64,000 nucleotides of DNA, taken from NCBI RefSeq assembly GCF_009765355.1, contig NZ_VTHK01000005.1:124001-188000 (forward strand), read 5' to 3'. Numbering within the stretch: the stretch's first letter is position 1; each line of letters opens with the position of its first letter. Below are positions 8,768-17,231 of the stretch, one piece after another. Below the pieces are notes generated by a model. It did no database searches and was not told the origin of the DNA. It saw only the letters and a list, made by a program, of their open reading frames with translations. A program made the position numbers and the translations under genes. The DNA is from Amycolatopsis anabasis (GTDB lineage Bacteria > Actinomycetota > Actinomycetes > Mycobacteriales > Pseudonocardiaceae).

Positions 8768-9544
8768 TCAACGACCGGTGAACTTCGGTGCCCGCCGGTC
8801 GAGGTAGGCCCGGAAGCCCTCGTGCGCGTCGGCGCTCTCGGCCAGGGCGCGCTCGTGGTAGCTGTCCTGCAGGCGGATCGCCGCGGCCGCCGGCTGGCCC
8901 AGGCATCGTTCCCGCAGTTCCTTGAACAGGCCGATGACCCGGGTGGGCCCGGCGGCCAGGCTCGCGGCGAGCTGCGCGGTCGCGCTCGCGAACTCGTCGC
9001 CCGCCACGATCCGGTCCACCAGGCCGATGCGGTGCGCCTCCTCGGCGGAGAGCAGCCGCCCGGTCAGGTAGATCTCGGTGGCCCGGGCGAACCCGACCAC
9101 GCGGCCGAGCAACGCCAGATTGCCGACCTGGCCGACGTGAACCAGCCCGCTGCCGATCCGCGCGGTGCGGGCGGCGATCCGGAGATCCGCCGCGCACGCG
9201 AGTTCGGCGCCCGCGCCCACCGCGGCGCCGTTGACCGCGGCGATCACCGGTTTCGGGCTCGCCAGCAGGGTTTCCGCGATCCGCAGGTAGATCATCTCAC
9301 CGGATCCCGGGAACCGCGGCAGCTCCGCGCCGTCACCGGCGATCGTGCCGACGTCGTCCCCGGCGCAGAACGCGTTGCCCGTACCGGTGAGCACGATCGC
9401 CCGCACCTCCTCGGCCGCGCTGAACCGTTCGACCGCGGCCAGCAGGGCGAACGCGGCCTCGCGGTCGAGCGCGTTGCGCCGTTCGGGGCGGTTGAGCGTG
9501 ATCGTGCCGACGCGGGCGGCGATCTCGGTCCGGACCGGGCTCAC
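8768..9544 (-). CDS. Enoyl-CoA hydratase/isomerase (crotonase) family protein
   Basis: The protein has 258 residues. Crotonase features are present: ITLNRPERRNALD, the oxyanion segment AFCAGDDVGTI, and AVNGAAVGAGAELACAADLR. The two Glu of classical enoyl-CoA hydratases are not evident: the segment ARIGSGLVHVGQVGNLALL replaces the usual PE...PGxGGT. The exact reaction (hydratase, isomerase, hydrolase) is therefore open. Starts with GTG 9544, overlapping the TetR stop by 4 nt, and is the last gene of the leftward operon. It presumably handles an unsaturated acyl-CoA intermediate of the island pathway. Confidence 0.85.
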   Translation of the reverse strand: MSPVRTEIAARVGTITLNRPERRNALDREAAFALLAAVERFSAAEEVRAIVLTGTGNAFCAGDDVGTIAGDGAELPRFPGSGEMIYLRIAETLLASPKPVIAAVNGAAVGAGAELACAADLRIAARTARIGSGLVHVGQVGNLALLGRVVGFARATEIYLTGRLLSAEEAHRIGLVDRIVAGDEFASATAQLAASLAAGPTRVIGLFKELRERCLGQPAAAAIRLQDSYHERALAESADAHEGFRAYLDRRAPKFTGR

Positions 9545-10158
9545 CGCGGGCCGCCGCTGACCATGCGCACGGCCAGATCGGCGTAGAAGGAGGCGGTCTC
9601 CTCGGCACCCCAGTGCTCGGTCGTCGGCCCGAAGACGTCGGTCGCGCGGATCGCCACGTTGATCACCGCGGTGGCCGCGGCCTTGTAGGCGTTGCGGTTG
9701 GTGACCGGCGGGAGCGTGAACACGCCCTCGCGGACCCCGGCGCGCAGCACCTGCTCGACGATCCCCCGGAAGTGCTTCCGGCGCTCCACCACGGCTTCCC
9801 GTTGCGCGGCGGGAAGTTCGTGGTACTGCAGCGTGCCGAGCATGCCCAGGGCCCGGTGCCGGGTGTGGTACAGCGCGGTCGCCTTGACCAGCGCGTGCAG
9901 CTGGTCGGCGGGTTCCGGGACCGCCTGCGCCATCGCGTCGGCGAGGAGTTTCTCGCCGTCCTCGGTGGCCTTGATGATCAACGTGAAGAGAACGTCCTCT
10001 TTGGACGGGAAGTAGGTGTACATGGCGCCCGGGGTGATCCCGCACTCCTCGGTGATCTGCTTGACCGAGGTGGCGCGGAAACCCCGCCGGAAGAACAGCA
10101 TCGCCGCGGCGTCGAGGATCCGCTGCCGGAGCCCGGAGGTGTCGTTTTCCGCGGTCAT
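9541..10158 (-). CDS. TetR-family regulator of the catabolic island
   Basis: The protein has 205 residues. The N-terminal HTH reads QRILDAAAMLFFRRGFRATS, then VKQITEECGITPGAMYTYFPSKEDVLF, a textbook TetR domain at residues 10-60. The C-terminal half is a ligand-binding helical bundle. Start ATG 10158. It is encoded within the leftward operon and is the only regulator in the island, so it is the natural candidate for the operator pair at 15460-15480 and 15574-15594. TetR regulators of acyl-CoA pathways usually release DNA on binding an acyl-CoA; the effector here is unknown. Confidence 0.93.
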   Translation of the reverse strand: MTAENDTSGLRQRILDAAAMLFFRRGFRATSVKQITEECGITPGAMYTYFPSKEDVLFTLIIKATEDGEKLLADAMAQAVPEPADQLHALVKATALYHTRHRALGMLGTLQYHELPAAQREAVVERRKHFRGIVEQVLRAGVREGVFTLPPVTNRNAYKAAATAVINVAIRATDVFGPTTEHWGAEETASFYADLAVRMVSGGPR

Positions 10159-10184
10159 ACGCCGGGATGATATCGCCCGCCCCA

Positions 10185-11159
10185 TCACGCCACCCCGCCC
10201 GTGGCCGCGAGTTCGGGCAAGCGGAGCAGCGCGGCGGCGTTGTCGTGCCGCCACGCCCGGGCGGCCTCGGCGCCCAGGTTCAGCTCGTCGATCTCGTCGG
10301 CCAGTTCCCGCAGGCTCTGCCGGTGCACGAACCCGGCGGAGCCGAACAGCACCCGGTGCCTGAGCACCGAACGGCCGAAGAGCAGCAGCGGTTCCCAGCC
10401 GGACCCGGGTTTCGCCATCACCCGCGGCCGGTGCGCGGAGAACTCCAGGAAGACGTTCGGATGCCGTTGCATGACCGCGATCCCCTCCAGCACCCACGGC
10501 CAGCCGCCGTGCCCGCCGAGCACGGTGAGCTCGGGGTGGGCGCCCGCGATGCGGTCGACGTGCTGCCAGGTGCAACTGGTGATCGGGCGGTTCGCCGCGA
10601 GGTTCGTCCCGGTGTGCAGCCACAGCGGCAGGCCGAGCTCGGCGAGCCGGGCGTAGATCCGGTGGCAGCCGGGGGAGTCCGGGTCGGCGCCGCTCACGAA
10701 GTGCACGATCGCCGCCCCGCGCATGCCGAGTTCGACGCAGCGCTCGAGTTCGCGCAGGGCCTCGTCGGGCCGGGCCGGATCCAGCCCGGCCCACGCGGTG
10801 AACAGCTCCGGATGCGCCGCCGCCCGGCGCGCGACGCGGTCGTTCACCGTGTCCCCGCCGGGCAGCGCGGCCTGGGCGCCGTGCAGTACCTGGTGGCGGA
10901 TTCCCTGGGCGCGCACCATGTCCACGTGCTCGGCCTCGGACAACCCGAGCCCGCGCGCCTCGATCAGCAGCTCGATCGCGGCGTACGGGCTGGTCCGCAG
11001 CGCCCGGTCGTAGCGATCCGGATCGGCCCCGGCGTGGGCGGTGAACGCGGGGCCGAAGAACCGCAGGTAGCCGGGTGCGAGATCGGCGAAGGTGCGCAGG
11101 TGCACCCGCCAGCAGTCGACGTCGTACACCGCCCCGCAGACATCGATGATCGGTTCCAC
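10185..11159 (-). CDS. Amidohydrolase-2-fold protein lacking usual metal ligands
   Basis: The protein has 324 residues. It resembles ACMSD-type amidohydrolases: an N-terminal IIDV strand, LWLHTGTN, GGHGGWPWV and a late RVLFGSA. In active members the first strand carries HxH (IDVHxH) and the late motif is FGSD. Here they read IDVCGAV and LFGSA, so the HxH pair and the metal-binding Asp appear lost, while the two middle His remain. It may be a pseudo-enzyme or use another chemistry. Start GTG 11159 is favoured by AGGAG at good spacing right after the SDR stop; GTG 11177 would overlap the SDR by 8 nt. Confidence 0.8.
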   Translation of the reverse strand: MEPIIDVCGAVYDVDCWRVHLRTFADLAPGYLRFFGPAFTAHAGADPDRYDRALRTSPYAAIELLIEARGLGLSEAEHVDMVRAQGIRHQVLHGAQAALPGGDTVNDRVARRAAAHPELFTAWAGLDPARPDEALRELERCVELGMRGAAIVHFVSGADPDSPGCHRIYARLAELGLPLWLHTGTNLAANRPITSCTWQHVDRIAGAHPELTVLGGHGGWPWVLEGIAVMQRHPNVFLEFSAHRPRVMAKPGSGWEPLLLFGRSVLRHRVLFGSAGFVHRQSLRELADEIDELNLGAEAARAWRHDNAAALLRLPELAATGGVA

Positions 11160-11169
11160 GACTGCTCCT

Positions 11170-12063
11170 TCAGTCACGATGCCGACCGGGCCGCACGTAC
11201 CGGTCGAACAGGGTGGTCTCCTCGGCGGCGCCGACCGGCACCACGTGGTCGGTCAGCGCGCAGGCCGCCGCGAACTGGTCGCGGACCTCCTCGACGGTCG
11301 TCGCCGGGCGCTGGTTCCCGCGGGTTTCCGCGACGAACACGCGGGCGAGCCGCCCGCCGCCCGCGGTGATCACCTGCCCGGTCACCGGGCAGTCGCGGTG
11401 GGCGAGGTAAGCGACGACCGGGGACACCAGGTGCGCGGGGAAGTGCTCCTCCAGCCAGTGCGTCACCCGGGGATCGGGATGCTCGGCTGACATCCGGGTG
11501 TGCGCGACCGGCGCGACGGCGTTCACCTTGATCCCGTGCGGCTCCCCGGCGAACGCGCAGTTGAGGGTGAGCCCGACGACCCCCATCTTCGCGGCGCCGT
11601 AGCCGTAGAAGTCCAGCCCTTCACCGGGCGGCGCGGTGAACCCGAACAGGCCCGCCGCCGAAGTGGTGTTCACGATCCGGCCGTAGCCCTGCGCGACCAG
11701 GAACGGCCAGGCCGCCTGGGTGAGCCAGAAGCAGCTGGACAGGTTCACCCGGATCGCGATGTCCCAGCGCACCCGGGTGACCCCGGCGTTGTTGAGCACG
11801 ATGTCCAGCCGCCCGAACCGGGTGATCGCGGTGGTGACCACCTGGTCCGCCCCGGCCCGCTCGCCGACGCTGCAGTGCACGGCCTCGGCCCGCCCGCCGT
11901 CGCGGCGGATCCGGTCGACCACCGCGTCGGCGTCCGTGCCGAGATCGTTGACCACCACGGCGGCGCCGCGCCCGGCCAGGAGCAGCGCGTGCTCGCGGCC
12001 GAGCCCGCGCCCGCCCCCGGTCACGACCGCGACCCGGCCGGTGAAGTCGAGTTCCCCGGTCAT
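11170..12063 (-). CDS. Short-chain dehydrogenase, MFE-2-like 3-hydroxyacyl-CoA dehydrogenase type
   Basis: The protein has 297 residues. The Rossmann motif is TGGGRGLGREHA (TGxxxGxG), the NAG motif is LNNAGV, the catalytic Ser is in NTTSAAG and the Tyr/Lys pair is in YGAAK. The opening GRGLGREHALLLAGRGA followed by VVNDLG resembles the dehydrogenase half of peroxisomal multifunctional enzyme type 2, suggesting oxidation of a 3-hydroxyacyl-CoA. It overlaps the upstream thiolase by 4 nt (ATGA). That position, directly after a thiolase, fits the hydroxyacyl-CoA to ketoacyl-CoA step. Confidence 0.88.
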   Translation of the reverse strand: MTGELDFTGRVAVVTGGGRGLGREHALLLAGRGAAVVVNDLGTDADAVVDRIRRDGGRAEAVHCSVGERAGADQVVTTAITRFGRLDIVLNNAGVTRVRWDIAIRVNLSSCFWLTQAAWPFLVAQGYGRIVNTTSAAGLFGFTAPPGEGLDFYGYGAAKMGVVGLTLNCAFAGEPHGIKVNAVAPVAHTRMSAEHPDPRVTHWLEEHFPAHLVSPVVAYLAHRDCPVTGQVITAGGGRLARVFVAETRGNQRPATTVEEVRDQFAAACALTDHVVPVGAAEETTLFDRYVRPGRHRD

Positions 12064-13247
12064 GACCGCTCGGTGCCGAAAACGCCGACGAACGAGACGC
12101 ATTCCCCGGGATTCCCGCCCAGGTTCTGGGTGAGCGCCAGATCCGCGCGGGTGTCCAGCTGGCGGTCCCCGGCCTCGCCGCGCAACTGCAGCCAGCACTC
12201 GAACATCATCCGGATACCGGACGCGCCGAGCGGGTGGCCGAACGACTTCAGCCCGCCGTCGGTGTTGACCGGCAGTTCGCCCTCGCGGTCGAACACCCCG
12301 TCCAGCACGGCCTTCCACGCGTGCCCGGGCTCGGCGAACCCGAGATCCTCCATCAGGATCAGCTCGGTGACGGTGAAGCAGTCGTGCACCTCGGCGAGCG
12401 CGAGCCGGCCCCGGGGATCGGTGATCCCGGCCTGCCGGTACGCCTGCCGCGCCGAGGTGATCACCTCGGGGAACGAGCTGAAGTCGAAGGCCGGGTCGAG
12501 CAGCCCGGTGCCGGGACCGACCGCGAACGACATGCCCCGCACGTACACCGGTTTCCCGGGATAACGCGAGGCGTCCTCGGCCCGGACGATGATCGCCGCC
12601 GCGGCGCCGTCCCCGATCGCGCCGCAGTCGAACAGGCTCAGGTTGCCCGCGATCGGCGGTGCGGCGGCGATCACCTCCTTGGCCACCTCGGTGCGGAACT
12701 GGGCTCGCGGATTCGGCACGCCGTTGCGGTGGTTGCGCCACGCGATGTGGGTCATCGCCGACTTCAGCAGGTCCGGATCGACGCCGTACCGCCGCTGGTA
12801 GCCCTGCGCGAGGTAGCTGAACGTGCCGGGCGGGGTGATGTCCAGATCGGTTCCGTCCCCGGGCGGCATGCCGAACGGCAGGCCGGGGTAGCCCGCGTCG
12901 GTCATCTTCTCCGCGCCGACCACCATCGCCACGTCGTACGCGCCCGCGGCCACGGCGTAGCAGGCGTTGCGGAACGCGTCGGAACCGGTGGCGCAGAAGT
13001 TCTCGGTGCGGGTCACCGGTTTGAACTCGGTCTTCAACGCCTTGGCCAGGGCGACCCCGGATTTGAGCGAACCGAAACTGCCCAGCCAGAACGCGTCCAC
13101 GTCGGCCAGGTCGACGCGTGCGCTTTCGGCCGCCTCCTGCGCCGCGTCCGCCAGCAGCCCGCCGACATCGCGTTCCCGCCGCTGCCCGAACCGGGTGCAG
13201 CCCATGCCGATGATCGCGATCCGACTGGCGATTCCGTTGGCGGCCAT
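12060..13247 (-). CDS. SCP2/archaeal-type thiolase (lipid-transfer protein family)
   Basis: The protein has 395 residues. The nucleophile is C85 in ENFCATGSD, a catalytic His is in VHDCFT (near 284) and another in GHPLGASG (near 337), and the C-terminal GGNPGECVSF is also present. All thiolase residues therefore look intact. The fold is the SCP2-thiolase type seen in archaeal acetoacetyl-CoA thiolase and in sterol side-chain thiolases, not the FadA type. Start ATG 13247 shares one base with the stop of the HMGCS-like/DUF35 gene. Such thiolases commonly need a DUF35 protein partner, here encoded immediately upstream. Likely role: thiolytic cleavage (or condensation) of a 3-ketoacyl-CoA. Confidence 0.9.
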   Translation of the reverse strand: MAANGIASRIAIIGMGCTRFGQRRERDVGGLLADAAQEAAESARVDLADVDAFWLGSFGSLKSGVALAKALKTEFKPVTRTENFCATGSDAFRNACYAVAAGAYDVAMVVGAEKMTDAGYPGLPFGMPPGDGTDLDITPPGTFSYLAQGYQRRYGVDPDLLKSAMTHIAWRNHRNGVPNPRAQFRTEVAKEVIAAAPPIAGNLSLFDCGAIGDGAAAAIIVRAEDASRYPGKPVYVRGMSFAVGPGTGLLDPAFDFSSFPEVITSARQAYRQAGITDPRGRLALAEVHDCFTVTELILMEDLGFAEPGHAWKAVLDGVFDREGELPVNTDGGLKSFGHPLGASGIRMMFECWLQLRGEAGDRQLDTRADLALTQNLGGNPGECVSFVGVFGTERS

Positions 13248-14623
13248 CAGTTCTCCCCTCGGTGTGCCGGGCGTGCCTTCCAGAAGTAGGTGTGCCGCCC
13301 GTCGGTGGTGTACCGGCGGCGGAACGTCATCGCGACCCGGTCCCCGGGCCGGCCCGGGGAACCGTCCACATCGGTCAGTTCGCAGTGCAGCCGGGCGCCG
13401 CCGTCGAGGTCCACCACGGCGAAGGTGGCGGGTGGCTGCGGGGTCCACGCGATGCGGTCCATGGTGAGCGCGGTGATCACCCCGCCGGAATCCGCGAGCC
13501 GCACCAGCTCCGGTTCCTCGCTGGAACGGCAGCGCGCGCAGACGCGTTGCGGGGGGAACTGCCGCGTCCGGCACGAGCGGCACACCCCGGCGTAGAGCGC
13601 CAGCCGCCAGCGGTTCGCGCGGTAGCTCGCCGGTGGGGTGGCCGCCGCGGGCGGCGGGCGGAGCGTGGCGTCGGTCGCCAGCAGCCCGCGCCAGTTGAGG
13701 AAGGTCGGGTAGCCGACGTCGATGGTGCGGGCCGGTGGTTCCGCGCGCCGCGCCGCGGCGAGCCGGGTGGTGGTGCGGAAGACGAAGGCCTCCGCGCCGT
13801 CGGCCAGGACCAGCAGCGCGATCGTCTCGTCCGGTCCGGCGCGGTCCAGGACCGCGGCCAGCAGCAGGCCCGGCTGCGCGGTGCCCGCGTCGCCGGTGTT
13901 CTCCTCCGGGCGGTCGACGCGCTCCGCGGGGAGGCCGGTCGCGACCTGCCGGACCGCGCGGGCGTTCGAACCCGCGACGACGAGCCGGTCGACCCCGTGC
14001 GCGGGCACCCCGGCCTCGGCGAGCGCGTCGGTCAGCGCCGCCTCGCCGAGCGGCACCAGCACCTCGGCGCCGAACTGCTCGTGCGCGTGCTGCGCGGCGG
14101 GCGCGCCGGGCAGCCGCCAGCGGTCGAAGAACTCGGCGCTGCGGCTCGCCCCGCCCAGGTACTCGGCGACGAACGGGCCCGAGTCCGCGACCAGGAACGC
14201 CGCCGCGCCGTCGCCGCCGTCGCGTTCGTCCGCGCTGCCGGGCAGCCCGGTGCGGATATCGGACAGCACGACCAGGGAGCGCCGCGCGGCGCCGAGACCG
14301 AGCCGCAGCGCGGCCGCCCCCGAGCGCGGGCCGCCGCCGAGATCGGCCGCCGGGGCCGTTTCGTCGAGGTCCAGGGCGGCGTGCAGCGTGGTGGCGTTCG
14401 TCTTGTCCAGGTAGGCCGGGGCCGCCGTGCTGAAGTACAGCGCCGCCTCGCGGGCCTGGAGACCGGCGAGCGCGCGGCGGGCGGCCTCGACGCCCATCGT
14501 GGTGGTGTCCTCGTCGTACCCGGCCACGGACCGGCTGCCGCCGCGTTTTCCGTTGCCGTGCAACAGGTTCCGGGAGATGCGGTGGGCCGGGACGTAACCG
14601 CCGTAGGCCACGATGCCGCTCAT
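13247..14623 (-). CDS. HMG-CoA-synthase/KAS III-like domain fused to DUF35 zinc-ribbon OB-fold domain
   Basis: The protein has 458 residues. Residues 1-330 look like an HMG-CoA synthase/KAS III fold (start IVAYGGYVPAHRI). The expected nucleophile segment reads DLGGGPRSGAAAL, with Pro99 where families have Cys. The later His segment reads LVVAGSNARAV and the Asn segment ENTGDAGTAQPG, so Cys, His and Asn all appear replaced. Residues about 335-458 are a DUF35 domain with zinc ribbon CRSCR...CARC and an OB fold. In archaea a DUF35 protein bridges thiolase and HMG-CoA synthase into one complex; the neighbour here is such a thiolase. A non-catalytic scaffold or CoA-binding partner is the best guess. 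Overlaps the upstream SDR by 4 nt. Confidence 0.85.
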   Translation of the reverse strand: MSGIVAYGGYVPAHRISRNLLHGNGKRGGSRSVAGYDEDTTTMGVEAARRALAGLQAREAALYFSTAAPAYLDKTNATTLHAALDLDETAPAADLGGGPRSGAAALRLGLGAARRSLVVLSDIRTGLPGSADERDGGDGAAAFLVADSGPFVAEYLGGASRSAEFFDRWRLPGAPAAQHAHEQFGAEVLVPLGEAALTDALAEAGVPAHGVDRLVVAGSNARAVRQVATGLPAERVDRPEENTGDAGTAQPGLLLAAVLDRAGPDETIALLVLADGAEAFVFRTTTRLAAARRAEPPARTIDVGYPTFLNWRGLLATDATLRPPPAAATPPASYRANRWRLALYAGVCRSCRTRQFPPQRVCARCRSSEEPELVRLADSGGVITALTMDRIAWTPQPPATFAVVDLDGGARLHCELTDVDGSPGRPGDRVAMTFRRRYTTDGRHTYFWKARPAHRGEN

Positions 14624-15450
14624 CGCCCGGCCCGCTCGTGCCGCTGCCGCCAGTCGGCGCCGCCCCGGGTGCGGAAATCGGTGGCGAACCAGCCCGGCGC
14701 GAACCGGCTGCCCGCGCCGTCGACCAGCAGCGAGGCCCCGCTGACGTACCGGCTCTCCGGTCCGGCGAGGAACGCGATCGCGGCCGCCACGTCGTCCGGC
14801 TGCGCGAGGCGGCCGAGCGGCAGCTCCGCCTGCAACGCCTCCCGGGCGCCGGTGTCCAGCAGGGATTTGGTCATCGCCGTTTCGGCGACCCCCGGCAGGA
14901 CCGCGTTCACCCGGATGCCGAACGCGCCGAGCTCGTAGGCGATCACCGCGACCAGCATGTTCAACGCCGCCTTCGCCGAGCAGTAGGCGGAGAACAGCGC
15001 GGCGGGGACCTGCGAGCCCGACGACGAGGTGACCACGATCGAGCCGCCGTCGCCGCAGGCCACCATCCGGCGGGCCGCCGCCTGGCACACCAGGAAAGTC
15101 CCGGTCACGTTGATGTCGTAGGTCCGTTGCCACACCGGCAACGGGGTGTCCAGGAACGGGACGGCCCGGCCGTAGCCCGCGTTCGCGACGCACACGTCGA
15201 GGCGTTCGTACTCCGCGTGGACCCGGTCGACGAGCGCGGTGACCTCGTCCGGGCGGGTCTGGTCGCAGCGCTGCGCCACGACCTCCCGGCCCTCGGCGGC
15301 GAGCTTGCCCGCCACCTCGGTGACCTTCTGGTCCCGGTCGGCCAGGACGACCACGGCTCCCGCGTCCGCCAGCGTGCGGGCCGTGGCGGCCCCGATACCG
15401 GAGGCCGCGCCCGTCACGAGCGCCACCCTGCCCTGGAAGGATCCCGCCAC
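14620..15450 (-). CDS. Short-chain dehydrogenase/reductase
   Basis: The protein has 276 residues. It shows TGAASGIG for the cofactor, NAGYG, Ser in TSSSGSQ, and the catalytic Tyr/Lys in YCSAK; ADRD after the second strand suggests an NAD(H) preference. The C-terminal VSGASLLVDGAG is typical of classical SDRs. Start GTG 15450 is set by GGAGG 5 nt upstream. First gene of the leftward operon; its promoter has -35 TTGACT (15505-15510) and -10 TACCTT (15481-15486) on the minus strand, followed at once by an operator copy. The substrate is probably a hydroxylated island intermediate. Confidence 0.92.
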   Translation of the reverse strand: MAGSFQGRVALVTGAASGIGAATARTLADAGAVVVLADRDQKVTEVAGKLAAEGREVVAQRCDQTRPDEVTALVDRVHAEYERLDVCVANAGYGRAVPFLDTPLPVWQRTYDINVTGTFLVCQAAARRMVACGDGGSIVVTSSSGSQVPAALFSAYCSAKAALNMLVAVIAYELGAFGIRVNAVLPGVAETAMTKSLLDTGAREALQAELPLGRLAQPDDVAAAIAFLAGPESRYVSGASLLVDGAGSRFAPGWFATDFRTRGGADWRQRHERAGR

Positions 15451-15459
15451 GACCGCCTC

Positions 15460-15480
15460 CTAAACACTCGTTTAGCGAGG
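15460..15480. promoter_or_regulatory. Operator copy 1, leftward promoter
   Basis: CTAAAC-ACTC-GTTTAG forms a perfect 6+6 inverted repeat, followed by CGAGG. It lies directly after the minus-strand -10 box (TACCTT, 15481-15486; -35 TTGACT at 15505-15510, 18-nt spacer) and abuts the ribosome site of the SDR gene. It matches copy 2 at 16 of 21 positions. Likely TetR operator. Confidence 0.6.
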
Positions 15481-15573
15481 AAGGTACGACTGGTACTACG
15501 CACAAGTCAACAAGTTGCCGGTGTAACAAGCGGATTAACTCGTTGTTGACCCTGGGAATAATCGTGTTACGGT

Positions 15574-15594
15574 CTGAACGTCCATTTAGCGAGG
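15574..15594. promoter_or_regulatory. Operator copy 2, rightward promoter
   Basis: CTGAAC-GTCC-ATTTAG plus CGAGG lies directly after the plus-strand -10 TACGGT (15568-15573), with -35 TTGACC at 15546-15551 and a 16-nt spacer. Its end overlaps the GAGG ribosome site of the ligase gene. Same relation of -35, -10 and operator as copy 1 in mirror image, so both operons are probably controlled together. Confidence 0.6.
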
Positions 15595-15602
15595 TGATGT
15601 CC

Positions 15603-17201
15603 ATGGCAGCGTTGCCGTCCCGCGAGGACTGCGTTCTGCCCTGCGCGATCGCGCGATCGGCGCAGCGGCGGCCGGACGACCTGGCGGTCCTGTTCGACGA
15701 CGAGCGGGTCTGGACCAACGCCGAATGCCACCGCGCGACGCTGCGGGCCGCGGCCGGGCTGCACGCCCTGGGCGTTCGCGCGGGGGACCGGGTGCTCTGC
15801 TGGCTGCCGAACGGGCCGGACGCGCTGCGCTCCTGGTTCGGGGCCAACCAGCTCGGCGCGGTCCACGTCCCGATCAACACCGCCTACCGCGGCGCGTTGC
15901 TCGGCCACGTGGTCGCGAACGCGGACGCCCGCGTGGCCGTGGTGCACGGGGAACTGCTGCCGCGGCTGGCCGAACTCGGCCCGGGTTCGCTGACCGACGT
16001 CGTGGTGACCGGCCCGCCCGCGCGGGGGTTCCGCGGCGCGCCCTTCCGGGTGCACCAGGCGGAAGTGCTGGAGACGGCCGGCATCCCGGACGCGATCCGC
16101 GAATGCCCGGCACAGCCCTGGGACCCGTACGCGATCCTGTACACCTCGGGCACCACCGGGCCGTCGAAGGGCGTGCTCTCCTCGTACCTGCACGCGTGGG
16201 CGACGACGTCGTGCTTCCCGCTCGCCGCCGACGACCGGTTCCTGGTCAACCTGCCGCTGTTCCACGCGGGCGGGGCGGTCGACGTCCTGGGCACCCTGGT
16301 GCAGGGCGGTTCGGTGGTGCTGGCCGGGGGATTCGACACCGACACGTTCTGGGCGCTGATCCGGCGCACCGGCACGACGTCGTGCGTGCTGCTCGGGGTG
16401 ATGGCGAACTTCCTGCTCAACCGCCCGGCGAGCCCGCGGGACGCGGACAATCCACTTCGGACGGTTTATCTGGTGCCGCTCACCGAGGACGGAGCGATCT
16501 TCGGGAAGCGCTTCGGCTGCGACATCTACACCGTGTTCAACATGTCCGAGATCAGTTCGCCGCTGCTGTCGGACGCCAACCCGTCGGTGGTCGGCAGTTG
16601 CGGGCGCCCGCGCGACGGCGTGCGGGTCCGCCTGGTGGACGAGCACGACATCGAGGTCCCGCCCGGCGAAGTCGGCGAACTGGTCATCCGCACCGAGTTG
16701 CCGCACACGCTCAACAGCGGCTACTGGCGCGATCCCGAGGCCACCGCCGCCGCGTGGCGCAACGGCTGGTTCCACACCGGGGACGCCTTCCGGATCGGCG
16801 AAACCGGCGACTACTTCTTCGTCGACCGGATGAAGGACGCGATCCGCCGCCGCGGCGAGAACATCTCGTCGTTCGAGGTGGAGGCCGAGATCCTCGCGCA
16901 CCCCGCGGTACGCGAGGCCGCGGTGGTGGGCGTGCCGAGCGACCACGGGGAGGAGGACGTGCTGGCCGTGGTCGCCCCGGTGGAGGACGCCGATTTCGAT
17001 CCGGCCGAGCTGATCACCTTCCTGCGCGATCGGTTGGCGCACTTCATGGTTCCGCGGTACGTGCGAATCCTGCCCGCGCTGCCGAAGACGCCGACCAGCA
17101 AGGTGCGGAAGCACGTCCTGCGGGGCACCGGGGTCACCGCCGACACCTGGGATCGCGAACTCGCGGGCATGCACGTGCGGCGTGAACATCTGGGCCGCTG
17201 A
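15603..17201 (+). CDS. Acyl-CoA ligase (AMP-forming), CaiC/FadD-like
   Basis: The protein has 532 residues. The phosphate-binding motif is YTSGTTGPSKG; the usual YGxTE position reads FNMSEIS; the ATP ribose motif is in GWFHTGDAFRI; the hinge is DRMKDAIRRRGENISS; and the catalytic Lys is in PKTPTSKVRKHVLR. Start ATG 15603 lies 8 nt after GAGG; ATG 15597 is in frame but too close. First gene of the rightward operon, divergent from the SDR operon. Likely role: activation of the imported carboxylic acid with CoA and ATP, feeding the enzymes encoded on the left. Resemblance to crotonobetaine/carnitine CoA ligases is only at family level. Confidence 0.92.
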   Translation: MAALPSREDCVLPCAIARSAQRRPDDLAVLFDDERVWTNAECHRATLRAAAGLHALGVRAGDRVLCWLPNGPDALRSWFGANQLGAVHVPINTAYRGALLGHVVANADARVAVVHGELLPRLAELGPGSLTDVVVTGPPARGFRGAPFRVHQAEVLETAGIPDAIRECPAQPWDPYAILYTSGTTGPSKGVLSSYLHAWATTSCFPLAADDRFLVNLPLFHAGGAVDVLGTLVQGGSVVLAGGFDTDTFWALIRRTGTTSCVLLGVMANFLLNRPASPRDADNPLRTVYLVPLTEDGAIFGKRFGCDIYTVFNMSEISSPLLSDANPSVVGSCGRPRDGVRVRLVDEHDIEVPPGEVGELVIRTELPHTLNSGYWRDPEATAAAWRNGWFHTGDAFRIGETGDYFFVDRMKDAIRRRGENISSFEVEAEILAHPAVREAAVVGVPSDHGEEDVLAVVAPVEDADFDPAELITFLRDRLAHFMVPRYVRILPALPKTPTSKVRKHVLRGTGVTADTWDRELAGMHVRREHLGR

Positions 17202-17231
17202 AGGGAAACCGAACAACCGCAAGGAGCAGCA

